Shown here: positions 33,920 through 47,300 of the stretch, one piece after another
Layout: every line of letters starts with the position of its first letter
How positions within the stretch are numbered: the stretch's first letter is position 1
Assembly (NCBI GenBank): GCA_911728435.2
Contig: OU452206.1
Location: 8,152,297-8,216,296 of the forward strand
Source: Apoderus coryli
Taxonomy: Eukaryota; Arthropoda; Insecta; Coleoptera; Attelabidae
Direction: 5' to 3'
DNA: 64,000 bases
Program-made: the position numbers and the translations under genes
The notes under the pieces: model-generated
The model's database searches: none
Seen by the model: only the letters and a program-made list of their open reading frames with translations
Told to the model about the DNA's origin: nothing

Positions 33920-36900
33920 TCACGAATATTCTGAGTTGATTGCTCTACCTATTACCAATCGACGTATTTCAGATGTTCCAGCTCCTATTTCATATAATTT
34001 GGCGTCTCTTAGCAGTCTTCCAGCAGGATAATCATTTATATATCCATTTCCTCCTAAAATAAATTATTAAAAATATACCATCTATTAATCCTAACGCTGC
34101 AATGATTAAGTTCGTCGTCTGGATAATTATACAGAGTACTTCTACAGTAATCTGAAATATTGTTCTCAGCGATTTTATGACGAAAAATTCCGATAAACAT
34201 TTGTGATACGTTTTGTTGTTATTGAGAATTGTTTGTAGTAAACAATGTCAATTTGTAAACCAAATATTTCCGTGACGCCACTGGTTCTCAACACTAATAA
34301 GGAATAAAGAATATGTTTAAGTGGCCTTTGGAATTCTGACAATTATTTGTTAATTAGTTTATCAAACAATTATGTTCTTATCAAGTCACAAAAACGTTTC
34401 GAATATTCTGAAAGAAAATATATTGTATCCATATAATATTCAACCTGTTCAAGCTTCGCTACCTAATCCATTTCGTATTACCAAGAAAACAATCAAAATT
34501 CTGGTGCTTCTCAAGATATGATTTTAATTTTCATAATACCTAATGATGAACGTCCACAACTGTAGAATGATTGTAACAAAAATTCTCTATCAAAACGTTG
34601 GTTAGAATGATAAACGATTAGGATCATTTTTCATATTCAACGATTGAATTAGACATTGTAAGTACTGTATAAGTTTGTGTCTGTGGAAGTTTTCTGTCTT
34701 AAAGACTTATATTTAGGTATTTATTTTTTTTCGAACAGATTGAGCAATCTACTTTTCTATCATTATGATTACAATGTTATTATTTACGTACGGTAAAATA
34801 AGACACAAAAAGGACACCCTTTATCGCAAACATGGAAAGTTTCGTCATAAAATTTGTCCAGAACAACATGTCAGTTGAATAAGTAGAACTGATTAACTGA
34901 CCAAAAGATGTCGCTGCCGGATGAAGGCTAGACTAAAGTCACTGTGTATTTATTTGTCTTTTCTAAAATATCCAACCTAACTTTTCAAATATAAGACGTT
35001 CAGATTGATAGAAAATGATATGAGTAAAACAAATATTATAAAAAATGTGTCAAATCTATAAGTATAGTTATATGCACCTACTAGAACTATTATTATATAG
35101 CTTGATTCAATGGTAGCTTCAATCAACAAGCTTAGTTATTTTCTACAGGCAACAGAAAGACAATATATTACCTAATATTTGAATGGTATCCAACGCCATC
35201 TGTGTAGCTCTTTCACCTAAATATAATATCACACCAGCACAATCCTTACTATTGACTTTGCTTTGATCACAAGCTCGAGCAACATTGTATAGATAACTTC
35301 TGCATGCACTAAGTGTTGTGTACATATCGGCCAACTTACCCTTAAATATTCATGAAGTTTTGAAAGTTTGCATATTTTCGAAAATAACATTACATTTACC
35401 TGCATAATCTGAAATTCTCCAATTCTTTTATTGAATTGTTTTCTAGTATGTGCATATAAAAATCCTAAATCACAACATGCCTGCATTATACCGAGAGGTC
35501 CCGCTGCTAAAACCAATCGTTCCAAATCTAGACCACTCATGAGGACGTAAACACCTGAAATATTACGAAAAGTTATTCGAACATGCCTGAAATGTTTTTT
35601 TCCTAAGGACTCTGCGTAAATATACACCCAAATATAGTACTTAAATAAACGCGTTTCAAGTTTTACAACCTCATCTTCAGGATTAGACATGCTTAGAATT
35701 TCGGATTATCAATACAAGCAGAACAATTCATCCGCGACTCACTCACAAATATAAAAATTGTTCTTGTCTTTTTATTAAATGTATCAAGCTCAAGAATAAG
35801 ATAACCTCTCCATGGCAATGGTGATTACACAGATTATAGATACTAGCAATAATTCCTCCTTTCTATTAGCTATTATCAAATTCAATCATAACTTACCTTT
35901 ATTTTCAGTTCCTAAAATATTCTCCTTAGGTACCTTACAATCTTCAAAAATTAATTCTGTGGTATTAGAACCTCTCATTCCAAGTTTATCTAATTTTTGA
36001 GCTGTCGTAAAACCTTTGAAATCTTTTTCAATGATAAATGCTGAAATGCCATATTGAGGTTTACATTTTACGTCTGTTTTGGCATATACCTGGAGGAAAA
36101 TTAAGGTACCTATTTCATTTAATTTTAACTTCGACGTTCTGTTATAAAGCATTTTCGTATGTAGTGGATTTTATGAAAACCAACTACAACGTATTAATGT
36201 GATCTTTACCACTAAAACGTCAGCATCTGAACCATTTGTAATCCAAAACTTATTTCCATTGAGTACATAGTGATCTCCTTTTCTCTCAGCTCTTAACTTC
36301 ATGGAGACAACGTCTGATCCAGAACCCGGCTCTGACATTGCTAAAGCTCCTATATGTTCTCCGGAACAAAGCTGAAATAAATTGAAATCGAAATATAATT
36401 TCAAAATGTAGGAGATCTAAGATAAACGATTGAACCATTCGTTTAACTTGATGAGAAATAATATTTAATTTTTTCTTGAAGTAATCCATATCAGAGAGGA
36501 GTTGAATGTATATTATACAAATAAAACTACGTCTACTCCACCAAATTACTCATATTATATGTTCAAATTTGAGTTGTGGTGCCAGCCATGCTTCGGAAAC
36601 TTAAATTTCCATCATCAGTGACCTAGTGTACAAAGCTCAACTTTTATAACAACGTCGTTAAATCTGTTCGCAATTTTCTTGTGAAGTTATAGATTTCAGA
36701 ATCTTTCTTCGGAACAAAAAACAATAATAATTATGATGTACAAAACAAACATTATAGAGCAAAAGACTAAACATTTAAATAGCACGCATATATTCTTAGA
36801 CTCTCAATTCCTTAAGAAAATGTTTTTAATTTTATACCTAACACTTTTAATTTCAGCTAGTTGTTTGTATACATGTTTAAATGCCACTGATGATGGAAAT

Positions 36901-38016
36901 TTAAGTTTCCGAAACATGTCTGGGACCACAATTTAAATTTGAACATATATATGAGTAATTTGGTGGAGTAGACGCAGTTTTCTTTGTATATTATAATATT
37001 TTATTTTATGTATATTAAAAAACTCATTTTGAAATTATAAATGTCTACACCTTACCAAAAACAGAAATTAGGTACATTAGTCAAAATTCCAAATGATGAT
37101 ATAGCTTGTTTAATTCAAATGGAACACCCTATATATTATTTTGATATTAGATGATAAAATTAGTAGTAGTATTTATCATGCCGATGGTTTTTATATTCTC
37201 ATTTAGACTTATGTTTCCAAAACCCATTTCATGTTACGCACACAGAACTGTTAAACTGCTAAAAATTCTGAACTTTGAGACACGCGAACTGGTTTGGAAT
37301 TGACCCGCGAAGAAAGGTAATATTCAGTGAACGTTTTTGGTCAGGGTCAGAGTAAATGACAATAAATAACGATACAAACAACTATATAAATGCAATTTTT
37401 ACTACTAAGGAAAATGTATTATTAGCAATTAGCAATTTGCAGATACCTTTGGTAGATATTTCTTCTTCTGAGTATCGTTCCCATTCCTATTAATTTGGTT
37501 GACACATAAATTAGAATGAGCTCCATAGCTCAGTGCTATCGCTGGGCAAGCCCTAGATAACTCTTCCATGATAATAACATGATCAGTGTATGATCCATCT
37601 GAACCTCCATAATCACTGTTGGCAGTTATTCCTACCAATGAGATCATATAGTAAAGAGAGGATTGTATCAAATCAATGTTTTTTACCCAATGTTCCCAAT
37701 GAACCTAGTTTCTTCCAAAAGTCTCTTAGATCGGGAAAATTATTGATTCTATCGATTTCATTTGCTTTGGATGCTAATTCTTTTTGTGCAAAGTTAAATA
37801 TTGTATTTCTCAACTAAAATTAAATTTTGTACTTTATCACATAAAAAATATCAATTATTAATACCTTACCTGAATTTGTTCAGAAGTTAATCCAAAAATA
37901 TGTTCATCAATAGGGTAATTTAGCAAAGATGCTTGCCTAATATGGCAAAAACTTAAAGAAATATGATTTTTGTTGAAATTTTTTAAAACACAATTACCTA
38001 ATACTTTTAAAGCCAT
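33920..38016 (-). CDS. IVD: Isovaleryl-CoA dehydrogenase, mitochondrial, 8 exons
   Basis: Exons in gene order: 38016-37870, 37813-37687, 37631-37447, 36371-36210, 36089-35897, 35554-35400, 35340-35172, 34053-33920. They join in frame to 423 codons plus stop, the usual length. The enzyme oxidises isovaleryl-CoA to 3-methylcrotonyl-CoA in leucine breakdown in the mitochondrial matrix, passing electrons to ETF through FAD. The N-terminus ([14 protein letters not shown]...) is basic and lacks acid residues, as expected of a mitochondrial presequence. Acyl-CoA dehydrogenase signatures are [13 protein letters not shown] (FAD/substrate), [20 protein letters not shown] and [13 protein letters not shown]. 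The IVD-specific catalytic base is the Glu of [10 protein letters not shown] (residue about 283); the position that carries Glu in MCAD is Ala/Gly in the LYEIGAG loop. No damage is seen in the reading frame. Confidence 0.97.
36581..36622 (-). ncRNA. Hammerhead ribozyme motif, inactivated
   Basis: CTGATGA, bulged T and stem II GGAAA/TTTCC are kept, but GAAA is GAAG and the following CATGTC is CATGGC. The A15.1-U16.1 pair and the NUH triplet are therefore lost. Confidence 0.7.
36883..36924 (+). ncRNA. Hammerhead ribozyme motif, intact core
   Basis: Stem I CCA/TGG, CTGATGA, bulged T, stem II GGAAA/TTTCC, GAAA, ACATGT and the GTC triplet are all present. It is antisense to IVD (which is on the minus strand) and is the inverted partner of the dead site at 36581-36622. 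Confidence 0.85.
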
Positions 38017-41000
38017 ATTTTTAGTACCGCTACATTAATTTGGTACGAACTAATTTAAAACCAAAAAGATTAATCTCGTAAATAACTCTAATGAACACTC
38101 TTAATCTACGTATTTTGTATTTAGTACTGATAAGGAATACGCATACAATCGACAACAAAGCGCAAAGCAGAGAGATCAAGGGCATTTGAATTAATAGTCC
38201 AATCAAAATATGGAAATGAAAAAAATCAGGCTCGCACAATAATTGGATATCATATTCAACTGGTATTGCAGAATTTATAAATTGAAAGCGAGATTTGAAT
38301 CGGTAAATATTATGAAAAAAAATTGTTGACAATAATAATTACTGTTGTCTAAAATTTATTTCTTAATTATTATGTAAGTACTTACTGAAAAGTTTTTAAA
38401 TATGGGACGTTTGTAGTTAAAGAATTTTTTGTATTACCTGCTCCCCAAAATATTCATAGAAGGTGAATTTATTGATCATTTTGACATTGATTTTCGTTTT
38501 TGGCTGATTTTTTTCATTTTACCTATTTACTAGACTATTGACATGCCGTTAGAATTTAATATTCATTCATATAGCGAAGTACTATACTTTTAGCACATGT
38601 TGTCTGTTTAGTCTTAAACCGGTTTCAAGTTATTTTATTTGTAGACCGTGAATTAACAAAGGAATGTTGGTATAATACTCATAATAAACCAAATTTTCTA
38701 TGGGAAATTTAGTAACCAACACCCACTTAAAGTCGGTAAAATCGGACTCAAAAATATGCTACCTCACACAAAGAAAACGGCTGCATAATGATAAATAAAT
38801 TAATATCTCTAAAATCGGGAAACGCTGCAAAAAATAACTGACAAGAATAATAAAAATGTGGGAATAAATACACTAAAGGTCTAGTAGAGTTTTAGAGAAA
38901 ATTTGAAAAGGAATTCACCTGGATAACTTCCGATTTTGTCTTACACCAAACCTCCTCAGTAAACTAGTAAATATAAAATATCAATGGTTGCTTTTTGCTT
39001 TATATGGAGGAGTTGAAGTATGATAAATAACCAGATCAAGAACTGTGAACTGGGACTGCCTCCAGCACGTTAATAGCTCAATCCTTAGTAACTTTGTTAC
39101 GGAATCAGAATGAGATTCTATAGTTTAAATAAAATATTTTTCGTTCATGTCTAAAATTCCTTTTTTTTTTGACGATGTTTCGCCCAAAGTAACCTTTTCA
39201 GTTATAAATAACATTAGGTACAACTCTAGATTGTTTGGAGGCTAATTGTTATTCATACAAAGTCGTTTCATAATAGGCATTGCGCAAGCGGTACAGTTTT
39301 TCTGATGAAGTAATTTTTGTGCAACTAATATATTAGTATAAACGTCACAGAAAATACAACAGTCATTTGCTATTCCGGAGTCCGTTAACATCTCGACAGA
39401 AAACAGCAATATTCGTCGTAGGAAACCTTATTTCAGGTTTGTTACATAAATAGGTATTGCTTCAAATTTTAAAATATGTGAAAATATTTAGATTTAAAAA
39501 CAAACATGAAATTGATATTGTTGATAGGGTTGGCACTGTACAGGAGAACTGTGGTCACTGTGTCAAAAATGTTGGTCTTCTTGTATTTAATAAACATTAA
39601 AAATATTTAAAAATGTGCACACGACGACTGCGGAGTGTTCAGAGTTCGCTTCTTGGCATAATATATTTTATGAAATTGTTAATAATTAAATTAACGTTAA
39701 AGTAAAATTATCTAGCCTAATACCACTCTATAAGTAGGTATTAAATTAAAATGCGATTGGATGTAACAATTTTAATCAGGAACAAAAGAAAAACAAAAAT
39801 TTACAATGGACAAATTTTGCGTTTGAACGTTGATTGAATAGTATGGCAGTGCTGCTGTGTAATGTTTTGAATATATTTATAGAAACAAGTCACTTTTATA
39901 GTGAATAATATTTAGCATAGAGATATCGACAAGCAGTTGTCACTGCCTTTATCATTTTTTTGTCCTCTTTTTACTATAATAAAGAAAAATGCTCCATTAC
40001 ATTTGAAATTTCTGAGAAAAATAGGAAAATTTTATACTTTTATTATGGCTATCGACAACAAAGCTATTTTATTTTATTAATTTTTATAATGCATCTTGGT
40101 AAGCAATAAAAGTTGTTTTAAATTTTAAATGACATCAAGTTTGTTGAATTCGATTAAAAAACAAAAAAGTTATCCCTCTATATTAGGATAAAGAAGACAA
40201 TTTTGGTGTATCTTTCCTATGTAGTTTTTTTTTTTTGAGAAAAAGGCATTTCTATATTTCCGAATGTTGAGTGCGAATGACTGACAAATTTCAAAAATAA
40301 ATTCCAGAATCTTCTTTTCTACAATGAGTGGTTCCTGAGATACAGCTGCTTACCTCTCTTAATTGGCTACCCTGTACATAGATTAAACAGACCTTAATCT
40401 ATAGTATTCGACATTTCTTATGCATTGCCATTAGCTGATTTCTGTGCCACGTTTTCTTATCTTCTTTGACTTGTTGCGAAGTAAGATTACAGGTACATTC
40501 GGTAAATTAACTACTCAGCAACAATGAGATTATATTTCAAACCTTAAAATTTGATGTATTAAAAAATCAAACATTCTTTTTTATTTTTGTATTTACAAAA
40601 TAACAAGAATTAGATTATAAATTAATAAAATACTTTAAGAAATACAGTAAAGTCTTAAATGTTATTAAAAATTAGTTAATATAAAGCTGGTAATTATTAT
40701 TATATTAAATAAGATTCTAAAATATTTTGAATATCTAAAATATTTATTGCCTTACATAATTGTACAAAAAACTTATTTTAACTTATAACAATCAATGTTT
40801 AGTCAGTCTTATTGTTAATATTGGAGATGGACAAAATATGTCGTATACGAATTATACCTAAAATGTTCGTAAGTACACATCATTGCCGTTGGCGATCAGT
40901 TTTCGGTTACAGGTTTAAATTTTTAGTGATAACGCTCAAGGGGAGCGTGTTATTTAAAATAATACTCTGTATGTAGTTTTCCTTGTTATAATAATAATTG

Positions 41001-41363
41001 TAAATAGATTAAAATATAGATAGATTGTTAAATAAAAATAGATTGAAAAAATAGTAAAAACGGTATTTTAATAAAAGACATAACACAGTTTGATTACAGT
41101 CATGAACAAACCGTTTTCTGAAAAAAAAAATAAGGGATTTTTGAGGAGTAGGAGGAAAGTCTCGCACAATCCTTTCATTTCATTTACGGTAGTAAAACGT
41201 TTCGTTGCATAGTTTTCACTAATTTAAATTCGTCCCAAGTCGTACTATGGATGAAAACTTTATACGGCATTTTCTATTCATCTAGTTATATGTCTCGATT
41301 GGCCTCTTAAATTTTGTCGCCACTAACGAAAATTCATGTTTTATATAATATACTTACTAAGCA
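38017..41363. other. Intergenic region between IVD and the ninjurin gene
   Basis: Upstream of IVD (its promoter must lie at the left edge) and downstream of the ninjurin gene. About 40371 a right-hand ACCCTGTACAT end of a short element is visible. No protein-coding or RNA gene was recognised. Confidence 0.4.
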
Positions 41364-44300
41364 CTAGGTTGGAGCAGGCGCTACTCCAAATGCTGATATA
41401 AATACATTAATAATAGTAACTAAAAATATACCGATTACAGTAAAATTATTTATCCTATTAGCTCGACATAATGCTTTGGTATTTTTCACATTGTATATGG
41501 AATTCCAGATGAGTCCAATGCCAACAGCAATCTGAAATAAAAAATATATATATTTTTTATAGTTTTTGCCAAAAAGAGTGAAACTAATTTCCTAAACAAT
41601 GACATAGATGTTGACCTTGTAAGTTCTCAGTATGACATGCACTGTAATAAAAACTGCACCTTAACCTGTTGTCGTAATATAATAAAATATTCGCTATGTT
41701 GATATCATTGTGAGACACACGACAGAAGCACGAAGTACATATTTCAATTTGCTACGCCCGACAATAGTCATTTTAGTTGTTCCACTTTACTTTCATTAAA
41801 AGGCTTATTTAAAATTAACCTATCAAGTATTTGCCGAAATGGTCTTTATTCATTTGTCTATAAACAGTACCACCTATTTCCTCGTTTATATAAAGACTGG
41901 AGATACCGCAGTCAGAATCACGGTTGCTACAGGCTGTCAACAGGAAGGCGTGCTGTCGCTATGGCCAAGAAACACCGTTCTGGCAATGATTACTAAATAC
42001 TATATATATATATATATATACATTTATTCTGTAGTCTTTGGTTCTGGGTTCTATACAATCACTTACGCTGATTAATACGAGGAAGTGCTATGAAACACAT
42101 TACAGTGATTAAGCGAAGTATGGTGTATGGAGCATTCACTACTATAAAGCCTAATTGCCTATGGAAATGTAGTGTTGTGGCTCAAAAGCCAATAGAAGAT
42201 AGCAATACTAAAGCTGAATCTGGTTCGAAGAACGGCTTGACTAACTTACTAGAGCAAGGAACACCACCCTGACGTACGCCCCTACTTATATCTAAAGGAA
42301 GTCTCTGACGACAATGTTATACCTCAAAAACGGTTGGTTTTCAAACTAACGTATGAAGTTGGAAAGATCAGACGGAAAAGCCATTCTTAGACTGCTACTA
42401 CTATCCTTGTCATATTCTAAGTAAACATAGGATGAGGCAGTAGCCTCGCCAAGGAACTTTGAGTTATCCGAACGAAAATAAACAATATGTGAAATTCAGA
42501 TCTACGGGAATCGTGACTGGGAGAACGATTAGGACGGCAGTCTCGGGTTCGGTCACCGCATTTTTCACTGAAATAGTATTATATAATATTCTTGAAATAA
42601 AAGTCGACCTCCACACAATAAATTTAATAAAAATCCTCAATAAATGTCACCATACATGTTTCACAGCTCCGGGCTGCATCATCAGTGGTTATAATAGAAA
42701 ATTGACGAAAAGCTATGTTATTTAACTAAATTAGTACATATTATTTTTGGGAATTTCATTTATCAACTCACTGTGCGAAAAAACAAAAGTTTTTTATTGT
42801 TAAATTAATTGTTGTTAAACATTTAAACTAAAATTAATAAATTTAAAAAGGTCACATTATTACTAATGTAAGCCTTGTAACATTTTTCTTTTTATATATC
42901 ATCGAAATTCTTAAAAATTCTTTCTCCACGAAGACACTAGATTGCAGTTTCACACAACAATTCAACATGTTGTGTGAAACTGCAATCTAGTGTCTTCGTG
43001 GAGAAAGAATTTTTAAGAATTTCGATGATATATAAAAAGAAAAATGTTACAAGGCTTACATTAGTAATAATGTGACCTTTTTAAATTTATTAATTTTAGT
43101 TTAAATGTTTAACAACAATTAATTTAACAATAAAAAACTTTTGTTTTTTCGCACAGTGAGTTGATAAATGAAATTCCCAAAAATAATATGTACTAATTTA
43201 GTTAAATAACATAGCTTTTCGTCAATTTTCTATTATAACCACTGATGATGCAGCCCGGAGCTGTGAAACATGTATGGTGACATTTATTGAGGATTTTTAT
43301 TAAATTTATTGTGTGGAGGTCGACTTTTATTTCAAGAATATTAAATTATTCTACTCCACTTCAGTATGGACTACTTCTTTCGAATGAAATAGTATTAGTT
43401 GATTTGCGGAAGATGAACACGAAATCAAATGGGTCCAGGTGGGATATCCACCATAAATTGTAGATTCCAACATATTCATTATTTATCTTTTAAACTTTAT
43501 TTATTTATGAGATTTCTAAACTAATTTATAAATTCTTGTGTAAAAGTAATCTCAGAAAGCAAATACTAAACATACAGACATAAAACAAAACCACACAATC
43601 AAAATAAAAGCAGGAACTGCAATTTTTAATTCTAATTCTAATTATAATTCCTTTATATGTTTAAAAACCTTTCTGATCGTTGGAATATACACATACATAT
43701 CATTTAGTCTAGAAATTACCACGAAAACTGTTTTGTATGTTGACAAATGAAGTATAAAATATTTCAGTAAACACCACACACACACTCACACCATCATTTT
43801 AATTAGCACTCCATACATCCCTCAAAATATTAACTTCAGGAATCATATTTTTGGCCAATATACGCTACGTTTTACGATTAACTAGGAATTTACATCTTCA
43901 CGTTCATGAATTAATTTTTCTGGAACAAATTTTGTCGCAGTACCTATATATTTGTTGGCTATTGCAAATAAAACATTTATACACACTTTTCTCATTTCCA
44001 TAAAATTATATATACAGTACGTATAGATATAAAAAAATATTTACAATTTTGCTAGGTATCTTTTGTCTGTGTATATACTATATAAATATATTATAATATG
44101 TAGTATAATATAGAATAAATATCTAACCTGAAGGACGGCATTTGAATAGGAATGAAATTGTTTAACGCAATAAAAAGGAACATTCTTACATCGTTTCCTT
44201 GTTTTGATTTATGTATTAATTTATTTAATAGCTTAAAAATATATGATTGAATAACACTATAATTAAATGAATTGTCTGTCACTAAGATTATTTCCTTGTA

Positions 44301-47300
44301 TTAATTAACACATCGAATTACAAAGTGAGGTAATTGAGTTTCTAGTAATACAATTTAAGACGACTCCAGGGTGTATATTATTGTATATGACAAAACATAT
44401 TTCTCGAAATCCCGTGGCTACATTTTAATGAATAGCTACAACAATTCCAAATTCGTCAATCAAAACTTTCTTCAATATCTGAGTTGTTAGTATGGAGTTT
44501 GCATTCCACGTTCTAAGTTCAAGTACTTGAGGACGAAAAGAAATCGCAAGGGACAAAATTGGCAGCAAGCTTAGACTGTTCGTCAATTAGAAACTACAAA
44601 AGTCATATATTATGTACCCCCGGACACAAGGAGGATTTAAAAAGATAATGCTGAAGAGATTCTATGCATGCTTATGAATTGAGTTAATTTTGACTTTCAA
44701 GTGGGGAATCGAGTTGAGTAGCCATGTAAGAAGTGACCTATACAACTGTAACTTTTTATGTAAAAATCAATAAACGTAGCTGACTGTCAAAACGTATCTA
44801 CTACACGAAATTTGCTTTCCCATGGGATATGTAGCATTTTTTACTACAATGATAACTAATATTATGTTACACTTATTCGTAAATATACAACAGCGAGTAG
44901 TGGAGATTGTCCCTGCCCTTCTCATACAATTTACCACTCCGCTACCCTCAACGTCAGTCTGTATCCAAACATCAATGTACTAACATTATTATTACCACGA
45001 TATCCAAAATAAAAATATACAGTTTGTTTTAATATAAAAAATAGTTGTTATTCAATCCCTTGGTGCAAACCAATCACAAAAAAAAAACACATTTTATTAA
45101 ATTTTTGTTACGGAAATAAAGGGACATTATTTAATCGTTTCGTTACCTAACAAAAAAATTAAAAATCTGCCGTTGTGTAACAGTAAAACCCCTGTATAAG
45201 CGGAAAATTATTTTAACTACATTTAATTTCAAAAGATGCTGGTCAGTTGGTTATAACCAGAGCCACTAACTTAATAACTCACACACAATTTTAAAACAAA
45301 AGACTTACTTGAAGAATCAAACTCAATGAAATCAAAACCAAACTTGGGTAATAGTATGGATGGTTTTTGAAAGTCTCCAATACATATCTCAGTTGATTGG
45401 CATTAGCCGAGAATAACGCTAAATCCATCATTCCTTGGGCAAGGGTTTTCTTGTGTTGATAGACATTCAAGTCTGGTATAGATTCAGGTATTTCTGGGTT
45501 GCTACCAACTTCGATATCGAACCCATTTGGCACAAAACCAGGTGCAAATGGGAAGAAGCCTAAAATAAATCATTATTAAATTATTATTAACAATATTTTG
45601 AATGTTTTAAGAAGCAAAGCACATTAAAAGAAAAAATGTGATGTTAAATAATAAATGAAAGTATCATTGTTGATGTTAAACTAAAATATTTAATTTAAGT
45701 GGTTTTTCATAACAAAATTTAGGGTAAAATGATTTATTATAAAAGCTTTCGATTACAAAATATAGGGTTTTATTTAAAAAAATAATACGTACGAGGGAAA
45801 CCGTTTATAGAATAGACTAATATACTCTAAAGACAACTCCTTGCTATTTGGGTTGTAGGGTCCCAATAAAAAATATAACCAGCGATAAAAATATCATAGT
45901 TATCTATTATTTCCTGCTCATTACCTCGTCTACTATTAGTATTTGGTGGTATCATTGGAGTTTTTCCATCAGGATCATCAGTAGGTTGATTATCATCATC
46001 GCCATCTGGTCCCAACCGTGGTACTATACTGGGTACGTTATTATGATCTGGTGGCTTCTCATCTTCTGGAGTTTCAGGCTCTTTTGGATGCGTTGGTACT
46101 AACTCTACGTCTGTATCAGCTAAACAAAAATAAAAACACAATTGGTAATTATAAAATTTTCAGGCATTCAAAAAGTTTATTAAGATACAAGGAATCAATT
46201 AATTTCTCTAAAGCAAAAATAGCATTTGAAACCCCTTTATCTAGAATAATTATTATCGTCTCGGGGACTTTTTGAATTGTTGAAAAATTAAATAAAGCTA
46301 ATAGTATGAAGAGGAAATAAAACGTACCAATCATTCTCGAAGTCGATATTTAAACTAAACGGAATTCTTATTGATATCTAAACGAATAGTTTTAGCAAAC
46401 CTACAATGCGGTTTGTAGATAAAAAAGAACCAGTATTTTGTTATAATTTTCGCAATAGTCATATTACGGAACATTTTACTTAAAACTGCAAGTTCTTGAT
46501 AATGAAATCATTATCTTATTTTTTATTATCGCGGTCATTTAATTATGTCAAACAATAAAAAAAATATTTATACAACATTTCAAGAAATGTAAATGGGTCA
46601 ATAATACGAGAAAAAATATTTCAAATAGAGGATTTTTGGTTATTAAAAAATAACCACTATATATTGTATTAAAATCCAATAAAAAAAACTTGCAAAAAGA
46701 AACAACAATAATTTATTTGGCTAAATAATTATATTCTATCTAAAGTCTGAACTTGGTTAAATGTATTAATGAATTTGAATTTCTTGTGATAAAATTAAAA
46801 ATTTTAATGCGCGTAATTTCAAAAACAAGGCAAAAAAAATTTAAATCGTTGTTCACTAAAATTCCGAGGTCCTTGATCAGAGAGCACCTTTCCAAATTAA
46901 ACCATATAAATACTGTAGTAATACACGATTGATTGAGCAGAGATTTATATTTATTTCATGGAATTTACTATACTTAGTATAGTAATGATAGAATCGTCAG
47001 TAAATAATGTATTTATAATTACAATCATTGATAACCATTACCAAAAATTTTCACCACCTGATACCATTTATAAAAATAAAAAAAAAGAAGGACACTGGTT
47101 GGCGCCAGTGAAGTATAATAGAAGTTATATACCTCTTCGGTTATAGTATAGAATATGTGCTCAATCTCATGGAATCGGCCTTAAAAATGTCCTCTGATTA
47201 TGTTCTATTTTTAAATTACTTTTAAAATATTTGGTGTAATTTAATAATTATTCAATATGGGTACTAGGTAAGACTGGTGAAAATGGTTTATTTAGTTTGC

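Larger units (their letters stand above)
36473..36993. mobile_element. Hammerhead-bearing foldback element, copy C (in an IVD intron)
   Basis: Inverted units with ends ACGTCTACTCCACCAAATTA (about 36529) and TAATTTGGTGGAGTAGACG (about 36956) each carry a hammerhead. The left-side tail, read on the minus strand, is AACTCCTCTCTGATATGGAT. TAATATTTAATTTT (36459-36472) and TAATATTTTATTTT (36994-37007) form a candidate 14 bp duplication with one mismatch. It lies in IVD intron 3, between the exons at 37447 and 36371. Confidence 0.82.
42582..43384. mobile_element. Hammerhead-bearing foldback element, copy D (identical-arm palindrome)
   Basis: Arms 42584-42959 and 42968-43343 (376 bp each) are exact complements at every block compared, separated by the 8-nt spacer ATTCAACA; the arm midpoints coincide, so there are no net indels. 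A 40-nt tail to the right contains ACTCCACTTCAGTATGGACT. TGAAATAGTATTA is duplicated at 42569-42581 and 43385-43397. Each arm has one hammerhead. It lies in intron 3 of the ninjurin gene and has no coding capacity beyond short ORFs. Confidence 0.93.

Noticed and set aside
39170..39210. GAAACATCGTC with a GGGCG stem side on the minus strand, hammerhead-like
   Set aside because: No CTGANGA box at the right distance and no matching stem II partner.
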